64,000 bases of DNA from Desulforapulum autotrophicum HRM2. Lineage in GTDB: Bacteria; Desulfobacterota; Desulfobacteria; Desulfobacterales; Desulfobacteraceae. Both the position numbers and the translations under genes were made by a program. The notes below the pieces were generated by a model that was given only the letters and a program-made list of their open reading frames with translations, was not told the origin of the DNA and did no database searches. Of this stretch, positions 17,323-26,186 are shown piece by piece. The stretch covers positions 2,480,001 through 2,544,000 of the forward strand of contig NC_012108.1 of the NCBI RefSeq assembly GCF_000020365.1, written 5' to 3'. Position 1 is the stretch's first letter, and every line of letters begins with the position of its first letter.

Positions 17323-18924
17323 ATGAAAACAAGAAACAACAGATTGGTTGTCGTGCCCCAATTGGCTGTCATGCCCCAGGTGGTTGTGGTGTTGCTATTG
17401 GCAGTGGCGTTGGTGATGCTCACTTCGTGTGGGGTAAAACCCCCTCTGGCTCCAGGGGTTGAAATTTCTGAACCCCAGGTTGAGGAGGCTCCAGCGGTTG
17501 TGTCGGAAAAAACAGAGGCTGAAACAGCCTTTGAACTTGCCCAGGGTCTTGAAGAGAAGGGGCTTGTCGTTGATGTCCTGCGCCTGTATGCCAAGGCCCT
17601 TAAATTTGCACCTGAACATGAAAAGGATCGGGTGAGGTCGAGTCTCAACCGATTTCTTGCCACGGTTGACACTGCTGAACTTGAGGGTATAGCAGCATCG
17701 GAAGACGCGTCGTTCCCAAGGGCTGAGATACTTTACCGACTGGGGCTCAACTATGGATCCCAGGGAAATAATCAGCTTGCCATTGACACCTTTGTTCGCT
17801 TCCTCCAGGACCATCCCGATCATCAGGATGGTGAAAATGCAAGGCAGCTTGTCTTGCTTTTGCAGGAACATCTGTTTAAAAAAAATTCGGTGGGTTGCCT
17901 GCTTCCCCTGTCTGGACGGTTCAGCATTTTTGGAGAACGGGCCCTCAAGGGCATTGAGCTTGCCGTTCAGGATTTTTCAAATCAATACCATGTGAAGATC
18001 AACGTGCTCATCAAGGATACCCGATCTGACAATGATCAGACAGTCACCTGTGTTCAAGAACTGGCCGCTGAAAAGGTGGCAGGCATAGCAGGACCGATAA
18101 TAACCGCAGAGGTGGCCGGCCAAACGGCCCAGCATCTGGGTCTTCCTCTGATTGCCATGACACAGAAGACCCAGGTGGCCAGGGATGGAGAATATGTGTT
18201 CTCTAATTTTCTGACACCTGAAATCCAGACCCAGGCCCTTGCCTCCTATGCCTCACGAATGCTTCAGGTGAAGAAGTTTGCCATCCTTTACCCTGATGAT
18301 CGATATGGCAGAACCTATATGAACCTCTTCATGGACAAGGTGATTGAGATGGGAGGTGAGATCCTGGGGGCAGAATCCTATGGAAAGGACCAGACTGATT
18401 TTTCCGATGCCATTAAAAAACTCACCCGGCAATTTTCCCGGCAATCAAGCTTTGCTTCTACGGCGTTTTTTATTCCAGATTCCCCTGGCAAGGTGGGGAT
18501 GATTCTTCCCCAGCTTGCATACCACGACATCACCGGCTGCTATCTTCTGGGAACAAACCTCTGGCATGATGATTCCCTGATCACTTCTGCAAAAAAATAT
18601 GCCGTAAATACCGTCATCACAGATGGTTTTTTTGCTAATGGAATGAATTTAAAGGCAAAGGCCTTTGCCGAGCGATTTCGCTCTCTGTATGGGGAGGATC
18701 CGGGGTTTTTGGAGGCCGTGGCCTACGATACCCTGACCATGCTTGTTCAGACAGCCATGGAGCCGGGCGTTAATTCAAGGGCCGACCTGAGAGCAGGACT
18801 GTCAGACAAAAGAGTCTTTGAGGGCGTTACAGGCCGAACCATGTTTGATCCGGACGGCAACGCCCAGAAGGAGCTTGTCTTTATTACCATCAAGCAGGGT
18901 GAGTTTCGTGAGCTTTCCCGTTGA
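17323..18924 (+). CDS. LpoA-like lipoprotein, periplasmic-binding fold (penicillin-binding protein activator)
   Basis: From the ATG at 17323 the protein has a lipoprotein signal ending VALVMLTSC, so it should be anchored in a membrane through Cys34. Residues about 55-190 form TPR-like helices (AEILYRLGLNYGSQGNNQLA), and the rest is a type I periplasmic-binding fold beginning VGCLLPLSGRFSIFGERAL. TPR plus this fold is the layout of LpoA/LppC, activators of class A penicillin-binding proteins; an amino-acid ABC binding protein is the alternative, but no permease genes are near. The frame extends to 17272 overlapping miaA, but those residues would precede the signal peptide. Its last 35 bases overlap the convergent phosphofructokinase gene. 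Confidence 0.75.
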   Translation: MKTRNNRLVVVPQLAVMPQVVVVLLLAVALVMLTSCGVKPPLAPGVEISEPQVEEAPAVVSEKTEAETAFELAQGLEEKGLVVDVLRLYAKALKFAPEHEKDRVRSSLNRFLATVDTAELEGIAASEDASFPRAEILYRLGLNYGSQGNNQLAIDTFVRFLQDHPDHQDGENARQLVLLLQEHLFKKNSVGCLLPLSGRFSIFGERALKGIELAVQDFSNQYHVKINVLIKDTRSDNDQTVTCVQELAAEKVAGIAGPIITAEVAGQTAQHLGLPLIAMTQKTQVARDGEYVFSNFLTPEIQTQALASYASRMLQVKKFAILYPDDRYGRTYMNLFMDKVIEMGGEILGAESYGKDQTDFSDAIKKLTRQFSRQSSFASTAFFIPDSPGKVGMILPQLAYHDITGCYLLGTNLWHDDSLITSAKKYAVNTVITDGFFANGMNLKAKAFAERFRSLYGEDPGFLEAVAYDTLTMLVQTAMEPGVNSRADLRAGLSDKRVFEGVTGRTMFDPDGNAQKELVFITIKQGEFRELSR

Positions 18925-20239
18925 TCAGGGCACCCTGGCCCGTGGCCTCCAGGACCGACTGCCATAGCTTTCCCTTTGGATCCACGTATTTCCTTTGTCC
19001 AGCTGAAGCCTCCATGGGAATATGGACATAGTGGTTGTTCCAGTTGCTGACCAGAAGCTTGGTCTTGCCGGCCATGCCCGCATGGACGGCGTCCCTTCCA
19101 AGGAACCCGCAGTAAACGCAGTCGTTTGAATTGGCGGGAAGACTCCTGATTATGTAGCTCGGGTCGATATACTTCAGGGTTACGGGGTTGTTTCGCTCTT
19201 TAAACCACTGGGAGATTTCGTTTTTTAAAAAGGTGCCAATATCCTTGAGCTTAATGTTGCCTGACGGATCATATTCGGTGGTCTGATTTTCAAAAAAACG
19301 CTGACCCGCCCCTTCGGCAACTACGATGACAGCGTGTTTTCTCTCCTTCATCCTGCGCTCCAGGGCAGCTAAAAATCCGTTTTCACCGGTGAGCTGGATT
19401 TCTATCTCGGGAATGAGTACGAAATTAGCATCTTGCTGGGCAAGGGCTGCCGTGGCAGCCAGAAATCCGGAGTGGCGGCCCATGAGCTTGATCAATCCGA
19501 TACCGTTGGGATATCCCCTTGCCTCGTTGTGGGCACCCTTGATGGCTATGGTTGCGATGTCAACGGCCGTGTCAAACCCGAAGGTCCTGGAAACCAGGTA
19601 GATGTCGTTGTCTATGGTCTTGGGGATGACAATGATGCTCACCTTGAGGTTACGTTCGGTGATGGTTTCTGCAATTTTTTTGGCTGCCACCAGGGTGCCG
19701 TCTCCACCAACCATGAACAGAATGCCGATGTTCATGCGTTCCAGGCAGTCGACAATGGTGCCGATATCCTGGGTGCCCCTGGAACTGCCAAGTATGGTGC
19801 CACCCATGTCAAGAATGTTTGATACCGAAGCTGCTGTCAATTCCATGACCTCATGGCCAAACTCGGGTATAAATCCCTGAAGGCCGTGGCGAATGCCGTA
19901 GATATTCTTGACCCCGTAGCAGTGGTAGAGTTCAAGTACAACCGATCGTATGATGTCGTTGAGTCCAGGGCATAGTCCACCGCAGGTGACAATGGCGCAT
20001 TTGAGTTTGCTCGGATCAAAGTAGATTTTTTCCCTTGGACCTGCCTTTTCAAAGCTTGGTGGTTCAACGTTGTTTTTGATGGTGTCTTTAATCTTGTTGA
20101 GATTCACATCAATGAGCACCCGGTCTTCATCTTTGACAAACCGTTCTGTGTACCCACCCTGTGCCTTTGCAGCAAGGGGAGAGAGGACCTTTGCTTCTCC
20201 AAGGGTTTCAATTTTGGTGGTTATCGTTTTTTCTTTCAT
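18890..20239 (-). CDS. pfkA: ATP-dependent 6-phosphofructokinase, long bacterial form
   Basis: A 449-residue phosphofructokinase of the TP0108-like group. Visible motifs are CGGLCPGLNDIIR (nucleotide loop), GGDGTLVAAKKIAE and PKTIDNDI. GGDGT rather than GGDD at the phosphoryl-donor site points to ATP rather than pyrophosphate. GLIKLMGRHSGFLA is the usual fructose-6-phosphate region. The ATG at 20239 is chosen because AGGAG lies seven bases upstream; 16 further upstream residues are open. kdsD lies 51 bases upstream on the same strand, so both may be co-transcribed. Confidence 0.88.
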   Translation of the reverse strand: MKEKTITTKIETLGEAKVLSPLAAKAQGGYTERFVKDEDRVLIDVNLNKIKDTIKNNVEPPSFEKAGPREKIYFDPSKLKCAIVTCGGLCPGLNDIIRSVVLELYHCYGVKNIYGIRHGLQGFIPEFGHEVMELTAASVSNILDMGGTILGSSRGTQDIGTIVDCLERMNIGILFMVGGDGTLVAAKKIAETITERNLKVSIIVIPKTIDNDIYLVSRTFGFDTAVDIATIAIKGAHNEARGYPNGIGLIKLMGRHSGFLAATAALAQQDANFVLIPEIEIQLTGENGFLAALERRMKERKHAVIVVAEGAGQRFFENQTTEYDPSGNIKLKDIGTFLKNEISQWFKERNNPVTLKYIDPSYIIRSLPANSNDCVYCGFLGRDAVHAGMAGKTKLLVSNWNNHYVHIPMEASAGQRKYVDPKGKLWQSVLEATGQGALINGKAHETHPA

Positions 20240-20290
20240 GGCACTCTCCTTACTATAGGGGATGGTTTCGGTGGGCATCGTTTTCAAGGT

Positions 20291-21268
20291 TTACGCGCCG
20301 TTGAAACTGAAGGCGCCTTTGCCGAGAATTTCGTGGAGATGGAGAATCCCGCATAGTTTCTTGCTGTTGTCGGTCACGGGAAGGGCAGTTATCTCATTCT
20401 TTTCCATAATGTTCAGGGCGTCGTACAGGGGGGAATTGGGCCGAATTGTAAAGGGGTCGCAACTCATCACATCTTCAACAACTATATGGTCAAAATCAAA
20501 CTGACCCCTGGCGATGCTGTGCCGGATGTCCCCGTCTGTGATGATGCCAAGAAGGGTGTTGTCCGTGTCCGTAATGAGTACCGCACCGAGCTTGAACTGT
20601 TCCATGACCCCGATGGCGAAGGTTATGGTGGTTCCCCTGGCAACGACCGGTGGAGGGTCGTCGTGGTTCATGATCTCTTTGACCATGCATGACAGGCGTT
20701 GGCCAAGGACGCCGCCTGGATGGGACCGTTTAAAGTCGCTTTCCTTGAAATTTTTCTTTTTAATGAGGACCACGGCCAATGCATCTCCCATGGCAAGCTG
20801 GGCGGTAGTGCTGCAGGTGGGGGCAAGTCCCAGGGGGCAGGCCTCTTTTTCAACACCTGTGTCAATGACCATGTCACAAAGTTTAGCCATGGTGGATCCG
20901 GGGTTGCCGGTAAAGGCAATCATGGCGCAGCCCAAGGCTTTGATGGAGGGTAATAGAACGTTGAGTTCTCCTGTTTCTCCACTGTTTGAGATGGCGATGA
21001 ACACATCCTGCTCAATCACCATGCCAAGATCTCCATGCATGGCTTCAACCGGGTGGAGAAACATGGCATTGGTCCCTGTGCTTGTGAGGGTTGCAACTAT
21101 TTTCTTACCGATCAGGCCGGATTTGCCGATACCGGAAATGATGACGCGTCCCTTGGACGAGAGAATGGTTTTAACCATTTGTTCAAATTCCGGGCCGATT
21201 TTTTTCGTCAGATGAAGGATGCTTTCGGCTTCTTTTTCAAGTACCTCTTTTGCTGCTTCTATGATCAT
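20291..21268 (-). CDS. kdsD: Arabinose-5-phosphate isomerase (KdsD/KpsF)
   Basis: A 325-residue enzyme with an N-terminal SIS sugar-isomerase domain (about 35-165, including GIGKSGLIGKKIVATLTSTG and SNSGETGEL) and two C-terminal CBS domains (about 200-320). It converts ribulose-5-phosphate to arabinose-5-phosphate, the first step to Kdo for lipopolysaccharide. This fits the lipid A genes later in the window. PfkA follows after 51 bases. The ribosome-binding site (AAGTGA) is weak. Confidence 0.93.
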   Translation of the reverse strand: MIIEAAKEVLEKEAESILHLTKKIGPEFEQMVKTILSSKGRVIISGIGKSGLIGKKIVATLTSTGTNAMFLHPVEAMHGDLGMVIEQDVFIAISNSGETGELNVLLPSIKALGCAMIAFTGNPGSTMAKLCDMVIDTGVEKEACPLGLAPTCSTTAQLAMGDALAVVLIKKKNFKESDFKRSHPGGVLGQRLSCMVKEIMNHDDPPPVVARGTTITFAIGVMEQFKLGAVLITDTDNTLLGIITDGDIRHSIARGQFDFDHIVVEDVMSCDPFTIRPNSPLYDALNIMEKNEITALPVTDNSKKLCGILHLHEILGKGAFSFNGA

Positions 21269-21548
21269 TTATTTTCACTTGTATGGGTTTAGGGTGTCAC
21301 GGTTTGCAGGTTGCGGAAGTACTCTGCCCCGGATTAAGAATTACACCTAAAAGTTTTAGGTTACTGGCTATTCATGGCAGTTTTTTGTGGAAAAATCAAG
21401 GCTCAAAATTAATGGCGGTGAATTAATGGTGTTGACAAAAAGGCGGGCAATGATATAGTAACAGTTTTGAAAATTAAGTTTTCAAGCACAGGGCGGAAAC
21501 TAAACATGGTTTCCATTATTTTTGGGAAATATAGACGGGGTTTTAAAA

Positions 21549-21821
21549 ATGATCTGTACAACAATCAGAAAAGGTGATGAATGTGTTTTCATGACAGCCA
21601 GTGGCTGTAAATATAACGGCGGTGCGTGCAAACCTGTGGTAGAAGCCTGCGAAGGGTGCCAGAGGGTTTCATCATATGAGACCGGCAACTACTGTACTTC
21701 AGCACCGGATCCGGCGCTCAAGTGGAAAAATGGTAACTGCAATCTTGCCACCCATATAAAAGCGGCTGTCGAAACCAAGAAGCAGAAGGTCAATCCGATC
21801 AAGGCTTCAAAACGGCGTTAA
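21549..21821 (+). CDS. PxxKW-type six-cysteine protein, function unknown
   Basis: A small cysteine-rich protein of about 90 residues (MICTTIRKGDECVFMTASGC...). It has the terminal motif PALKWKNGNC that names the PxxKW family found mainly in sulfate-reducing deltaproteobacteria. Nine or so cysteines (C3, C11, C20, C27 and on) suggest metal or cluster binding. There is no signal peptide. The open frame extends to a TTG at 21522, but ATG 21549 gives the usual family start. The function of the family is not known to me. A 13-bp inverted repeat follows the gene. Confidence 0.75.
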   Translation: MICTTIRKGDECVFMTASGCKYNGGACKPVVEACEGCQRVSSYETGNYCTSAPDPALKWKNGNCNLATHIKAAVETKKQKVNPIKASKRR

Positions 21822-21832
21822 GATAAAATTTT

Positions 21833-21870
21833 CCTTGAACCCGGCCTCACCATTAATGCCGGGTTCAAGG
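21833..21870 (+). repeat. Perfect inverted repeat between the PxxKW gene and the aminotransferase gene
   Basis: CCTTGAACCCGGC (21833-21845) pairs perfectly with 21858-21870 across a 12-base loop. No T-run follows, so it is either a weak terminator of the PxxKW gene or a leader structure of the aminotransferase gene, whose start is 42 bases downstream. Confidence 0.7.
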
Positions 21871-21911
21871 GCATTCTCCTTCCCATGTCTCGCAAAAGGA
21901 AAAAGTTCAAG

Positions 21912-23237
21912 ATGAATCCCCTTGCCCAGGAACTCAACTCTTCGATTCAAGCTCTTAATCCCCACGTCTTTGAAATGCTTTCAGATATGGGGAAAAATCT
22001 TTTTTTCCCAAAGGGAATACTGAGCCAAAGCGCTGAAGCAAAACTCAAGGCTGACAAAATTAATGCAACCATCGGCATTGCCAAGCAAGGAGGGGTGGTG
22101 ATGAACCTTCCTTCTGTTGCAGGCCTTGTCGGCGGTATCGATCCCAACAATTTCCTTCCCTATGCCCCCTCATTTGGAATTCCTGAGCTGAGAAAAACCT
22201 GGAAACAGTCACTCTATGTGAAAAATCCTTCTCTCAAGAATGCAAAGATTGGGCTTCCAGTGGTTACTTCCGGCATCACCCATGCCGTGTCCACCTTTGC
22301 AGATCTCTTTATCAACCCTGGGGACAGGGTGATTCTTCCGGACATGATGTGGGGAAACTACAACATGACCTTCGGCATCAGGAACAGGGCTGAAATTGTT
22401 CATTACAACACCTTTAACCTTGAGCTCACTGGCCTTGATCTTGATGGATTTGAAACCGCTGTCCAGGGTGAAGCCAAAGCGAGCACCAAGGTGATCGTTG
22501 TCCTGAATTTTCCCAATAATCCCAGTGGGTATTCCCCAACGGTGGACGAGGGGAAAAAGATCGCTCAGATACTCACGGCGGTTGCCGAAGGTGGAACCAA
22601 CGTGGTTGTTGCATTTGATGACGCCTATTTTGGACTCTTTTTTGAACAGAAAACCATGAAGGAATCCCTGTTTGCCCTGCTGGCCAATGCCCATGAACGG
22701 ATACTGGCCGTTAAGCTTGACGGAGCCACCAAGGAGGACTATGTGTGGGGGCTCAGGGTGGGATTTATCACCTATGGGACCCAGGTGAAAAATGATCAAA
22801 ATGATGTGCTTTATGGCGCCCTGGAAAAAAAGACAGCAGGCTGTATCCGTGGCTGCATTTCCAACTGCTCCCACCTGAGCCAGTCCATCGTTTTAAAATC
22901 CATGGAAAACGAAAATTACCCGGTATATAAACAGGAAAAGTTTGACCTTCTCAAGGAGAGGGCTCTTAAGATCAAGGAAGTACTCAAGGATCCCAAATAC
23001 GCATCTGCCTTTGATGTCTACCCCTTTAATTCAGGGTACTTCATGTGTGTCCGCCTCAAGGAAGTGGATGCGGAAATCCTGAGGGTTCACCTCCTTGACA
23101 CCTATGGAACCGGTGTGATTGCTATTGGGTCAAGAAATATTCGAGTTGCATTCTCCTGCCTTGAGCTGGGGGATGTCGGTTTGATGTTTGACACCATCCT
23201 GAAGGGAGTTAACGATCTAACCACATCAGGGGGATGA
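21912..23237 (+). CDS. PLP-dependent class I/II aminotransferase
   Basis: A fold-type I aminotransferase of about 441 residues. Recognisable parts are YAPSFGIPELRKTW near the cofactor site, the NFPNNPSGYSPT motif, FDDAYFGLFF (Asp contacting the pyridine nitrogen), and a probable Schiff-base lysine in LAVKLDGATKEDYVWGLRVGF. The amino donor cannot be told; the sequence is distant from AspC and resembles the large-aminotransferase group annotated only generally. ATG 21912 follows an AAAAGGAAAAAG stretch; 21885 is an in-frame alternative. The stop overlaps the ClC gene by four bases. Confidence 0.8.
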   Translation: MNPLAQELNSSIQALNPHVFEMLSDMGKNLFFPKGILSQSAEAKLKADKINATIGIAKQGGVVMNLPSVAGLVGGIDPNNFLPYAPSFGIPELRKTWKQSLYVKNPSLKNAKIGLPVVTSGITHAVSTFADLFINPGDRVILPDMMWGNYNMTFGIRNRAEIVHYNTFNLELTGLDLDGFETAVQGEAKASTKVIVVLNFPNNPSGYSPTVDEGKKIAQILTAVAEGGTNVVVAFDDAYFGLFFEQKTMKESLFALLANAHERILAVKLDGATKEDYVWGLRVGFITYGTQVKNDQNDVLYGALEKKTAGCIRGCISNCSHLSQSIVLKSMENENYPVYKQEKFDLLKERALKIKEVLKDPKYASAFDVYPFNSGYFMCVRLKEVDAEILRVHLLDTYGTGVIAIGSRNIRVAFSCLELGDVGLMFDTILKGVNDLTTSGG

Positions 23238-25042
23238 AAAGGGGTGTGAAGAAACTATTCTTCGGGATGATAAAAGGGGTAAGATCTCCGGACATTGCCG
23301 TTGCCGGACGCTGGCTTTTCAATTTTATTCTCATCGGGATCATTGCTGGTCTTGGATCTGTGATTTTCCAATACCTCTGCCAGTTGGGCCTCCACTTTTT
23401 CATGGACTTCATGGCAGGGTACAGACCGGCTTCTCCTGCCGGCGAACATCATCTCTTTCCCCCCACCCATTCGGTTTTCAATCGCTGGATACTTCTGATC
23501 CTTCCGGCTGCCGGCGGAATTATAAGTGGATGGCTCGTTTATACATTTGCCCCGGAAGCCGAGGGTCATGGTACAGATGCCGCCATTGAGGCCTACCATT
23601 CAAAGGGCGGTTTCATCCGATCCAGGGTTCCCTTTGTAAAAACCCTTGCCTCGGCCATTACCCTTACCACGGGTGGTTCCGGTGGAAGGGAAGGACCCAT
23701 CGCCCAGATTGGTGCAGGTTTCGGGTCGTTTCTTGCCACGCGCATGAAACTTTCCGACAGGGAGCGGCGTATCATGATGGCCGCAGGCGTCGGCGCAGGC
23801 GTCGGCAGTATATTCCGTGCCCCCCTGGCCGGGGCCCTGTTTGCCGCAGAGGTTCTTTACCGGGACCCCGAGTTTGAATCGGATGTGATCATTCCTGCCG
23901 GGATCTCTTCGGTGGTTGCCTATTGTATCTTCTGTCTGGTTTTTGGCTGGGGCTCTTTGTTCGACTCCCCGGGGTTTAAGTTCCAGAATCCGCTGGAACT
24001 TGGGCCCTACATGGTGCTTGCCCTTGTTCTTGTGGTAACGGGCATTTTTTACGTCAAGACCTTTTACGGGATAGCAGGTTTTTTTCATCGTTTAAAAATC
24101 CCAAATGCCTTGAAACCCGCAATTGGCGGACTTGCCACTGGCATCATCGGCTTTTTTCTTCCCTACACCCTTGCCTTTGGTTATGGGTATGCCCAGCAGG
24201 CCATTTTTAATGAGCTGTCCATCGCCATTCTTTTAGCCCTGGCCATTGGCAAGATTTTCACCACTTCATTTTCCATTGGTTCAGGTGGCAGTGGCGGGGT
24301 GTTTGGTCCGTCCATCGTCATTGGCGGCGCCATGGGAGGTGTGGTTGGAAAGTTGTTCCATATGTTGATCCCCTCCGTGGTGACCAATCCTGGAACCTTT
24401 GTCATTGTAGGCATGGCAGGATTTTTCACTGCTGTCTCGAACACACCCATTTCAACCATCATCTTTGTCAGCGAGATGACCAACTCCTATTACCTGCTGC
24501 TTCCCTCGCTTCTGGTCTGTTCTCTGTGCTATCTTCTGGCCAAGCCCTGGACCATTTTTCACAATCAGGTAAAAAGTCGGGTGGAATCCCCGGCCCATGC
24601 CGGTGAATTTATGATGGATATTCTCCAGACCATCAAGGTTCAGGATTTGATGGGGCTTGTGAAAAAGGTCATTTACGTGAAGGAGAGCTTGCCCTTTTCA
24701 GAATTCAAGACTCTTTTTTCAAAGACAAAGCAGCACTACTTTCCGGTAATGAACCAGCACAACCGGTTCTGCGGCATTTTTTCCAGCACCGACATCCGGG
24801 AGGTTATTTTTGCAAGTTATATTGAAGATCTTGTGGTAATGCGGGACATCATGGTTTCTGATCTCATCGTGACAACGCCTTCAGAGGACATCAATACTGT
24901 TCTTCAGAAACTGACCATCAAAAATATCGATGCCCTTCCCGTTGTCAAGGAGGATGATCACGGCACCCTGCTTGGCCTTCTATACCGGCGGGATGTCATT
25001 GCCCATTACAATCAGTACCTGAAAAAAATGAAAGACCATTGA
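23234..25042 (+). CDS. ClC-family anion transporter with two CBS domains
   Basis: A 602-residue ClC protein: membrane part about 1-440, two cytoplasmic CBS domains about 465-595. The filter motifs are GGREGPIAQIGAG, whose glutamate is the external gate of Cl-/H+ exchangers, and GGSGGVFGPSIVIGG. At the first filter position, where ClcA has GSGIP, this protein has GHGTDAA, so the serine that coordinates the central chloride is missing. Transport of another anion is possible. The start ATG overlaps the aminotransferase stop (ATGA). CBS domains suggest adenosine-nucleotide control. Confidence 0.88.
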   Translation: MKRGVKKLFFGMIKGVRSPDIAVAGRWLFNFILIGIIAGLGSVIFQYLCQLGLHFFMDFMAGYRPASPAGEHHLFPPTHSVFNRWILLILPAAGGIISGWLVYTFAPEAEGHGTDAAIEAYHSKGGFIRSRVPFVKTLASAITLTTGGSGGREGPIAQIGAGFGSFLATRMKLSDRERRIMMAAGVGAGVGSIFRAPLAGALFAAEVLYRDPEFESDVIIPAGISSVVAYCIFCLVFGWGSLFDSPGFKFQNPLELGPYMVLALVLVVTGIFYVKTFYGIAGFFHRLKIPNALKPAIGGLATGIIGFFLPYTLAFGYGYAQQAIFNELSIAILLALAIGKIFTTSFSIGSGGSGGVFGPSIVIGGAMGGVVGKLFHMLIPSVVTNPGTFVIVGMAGFFTAVSNTPISTIIFVSEMTNSYYLLLPSLLVCSLCYLLAKPWTIFHNQVKSRVESPAHAGEFMMDILQTIKVQDLMGLVKKVIYVKESLPFSEFKTLFSKTKQHYFPVMNQHNRFCGIFSSTDIREVIFASYIEDLVVMRDIMVSDLIVTTPSEDINTVLQKLTIKNIDALPVVKEDDHGTLLGLLYRRDVIAHYNQYLKKMKDH

Positions 25043-25048
25043 GGCAGG

Positions 25049-25068
25049 AACAGGTATCCCTGTTTTAA
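25049..25068 (+). terminator. Probable terminator after the ClC gene
   Basis: AACAGG, loop TATC, CCTGTT (25049-25064) followed by TT and an AT-rich run, seven bases after the ClC stop. The stem is only 6 bp, so termination may be partial. It overlaps the last codon of convergent truA. Confidence 0.45.
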
Positions 25069-25805
25069 TAAAAAACCTCCACGAGAAAAAGCCCCTTTGC
25101 CGGGGCTGTCGCCCCTGCACGTCCCCTGTCTTTACCTTCAAGGATCGTCTTGAAATTTTCCGGGGTAATTTTTCCAGCCCCCGCAAGGACAAGTGTGCCC
25201 ACGATGTTTCTCACCATGAAACGCAAAAATCCGTCACCCTTGATTTTGAAGGTGAAACGATCTTCGGCTGTTCGTTCAAATCCTGTTGAAAAAAGAGTCC
25301 TCACCGTGGTTGATCGCGGGCTTCCAGAACCTTCAAACGCCTTGAAATCGTGGGTCCCGGTTATGATCGGACAGCACTCTTCCATGGCCGGAATCGAAAG
25401 CGGTGTCCGGATGTGCCACACATAGTTGCGGCCAACCCCGCAGGGATCCTCCCTGTTAAGGAAGTGGTAGTGGTACTCCTTTGCCCTGGCACTGTATCTT
25501 GAATGAAAACTTTGATCCACCTTCCTGCATTCATGCACCACAATGGGACCCTTGAGAAGGCTGTTCAAGCTTCGTTTGAGTTGTGCTGCCCCAATGGTGG
25601 TGGCCGCCTGGAAATTTGCCACCTGGCCCAGGGCGTGAACCCCGGCGTCGGTTCTGCCTGACCCACTTATCCGGATGGGTTGGTTAAGCATCCGGCTGAG
25701 GGCTTTTTCAATCTCTTCCTGAACCGTTGGGCAGTTGTTCTGGACCTGCCAGCCCGAATAGGGCGTCCCGTCATATTCCAGGGTGAGCTTAAAGTTTGTT
25801 TTCAT
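25065..25805 (-). CDS. truA: tRNA pseudouridine(38-40) synthase TruA
   Basis: A 246-residue TruA. The catalytic aspartate is in SGRTDAGVHALGQVA (about residue 53), with YDGTPYSGWQ at the N-terminus and FLRFMVRNIVGTLVL near the end, all family-typical. It makes pseudouridine at positions 38-40 of tRNA anticodon arms. Its ATG overlaps the UGA stop of the upstream selenoprotein gene by four bases (ATGA), so the two are translationally coupled. Confidence 0.95.
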   Translation of the reverse strand: MKTNFKLTLEYDGTPYSGWQVQNNCPTVQEEIEKALSRMLNQPIRISGSGRTDAGVHALGQVANFQAATTIGAAQLKRSLNSLLKGPIVVHECRKVDQSFHSRYSARAKEYHYHFLNREDPCGVGRNYVWHIRTPLSIPAMEECCPIITGTHDFKAFEGSGSPRSTTVRTLFSTGFERTAEDRFTFKIKGDGFLRFMVRNIVGTLVLAGAGKITPENFKTILEGKDRGRAGATAPAKGLFLVEVFY

Positions 25806-25987
25806 AGTCTGTTGCAGGGGACATTGGCAAGCTGCTCTTCAAAATAGTCGTCCATTAAATCTTTGTAACTTTCTTTGGGGATGTTTTTACCGCAGGACCT
25901 GCAGCAGATGTCGATTTGGGTTCATGTGCGTTTGATCTGCAACCTGCCACCGCACACGGGGCATGGCGGGTCTCCAATGGGTTTCAT
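25802..25987 (-). CDS. Dual-CXXC small selenoprotein (in-frame UGA read as Sec22)
   Basis: The minus-strand frame from ATG 25987 encodes 61 residues if UGA 25924-25922 is selenocysteine: MKPIGDPPCPVCGGRLQIKR, T, U, then TQIDICCRSCGKNIPKESYK and a tail ending NVPCNRL. Two CXXC pairs (CPVC at 9-12, CRSC at 28-31) flank the Sec. This is the pattern of the small zinc-ribbon-like family annotated as dual CXXC motif (seleno)proteins in deltaproteobacteria, where other members have Cys at the U position. An 8-bp hairpin with a GTC loop follows the UGA. The true stop overlaps truA by four bases. A redox role is likely but unproven. Standard gene finding would miss this gene. Confidence 0.85.
25888..25906 (-). 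promoter_or_regulatory. SECIS-like hairpin of the dual-CXXC selenoprotein
   Basis: On the minus strand TGCTGCAG, loop GTC, CTGCGGTA gives an 8-bp stem (with G-U pairs) whose loop starts 23 bases past the UGA. The TGCAGGTC core closely resembles the E. coli fdhF SECIS apical region. Confidence 0.75.
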
Positions 25988-26101
25988 CGTTGTCTTTCCT
26001 TGTTTGTGGTTAAAAATCAGATTTGAAAATATGACAAAAAAATAAAAAGTCAAATTCAGGCCCCGGCATTTTACCTCTGAATATATTCTTAAAGGTAAAA
26101 A

Positions 26102-26117
26102 AAAAGTTTAAACTTTT
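26102..26117. repeat. 16-bp palindrome in the argJ upstream gap
   Basis: AAAAGTTTAAACTTTT is a perfect palindrome in the 311-base gap between the selenoprotein gene and argJ. The gap is otherwise AT-rich (25988-26186) with no reading frame I can support, then a dispersed hairpin repeat. The palindrome may be an operator or chance in AT-rich sequence. Confidence 0.35.
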
Positions 26118-26186
26118 CTGCCTGGGTGTATAATCCATTATTCCCATTGGGAAGTAATCGTCTATTTGTCTATTTCGTTTTATTAT

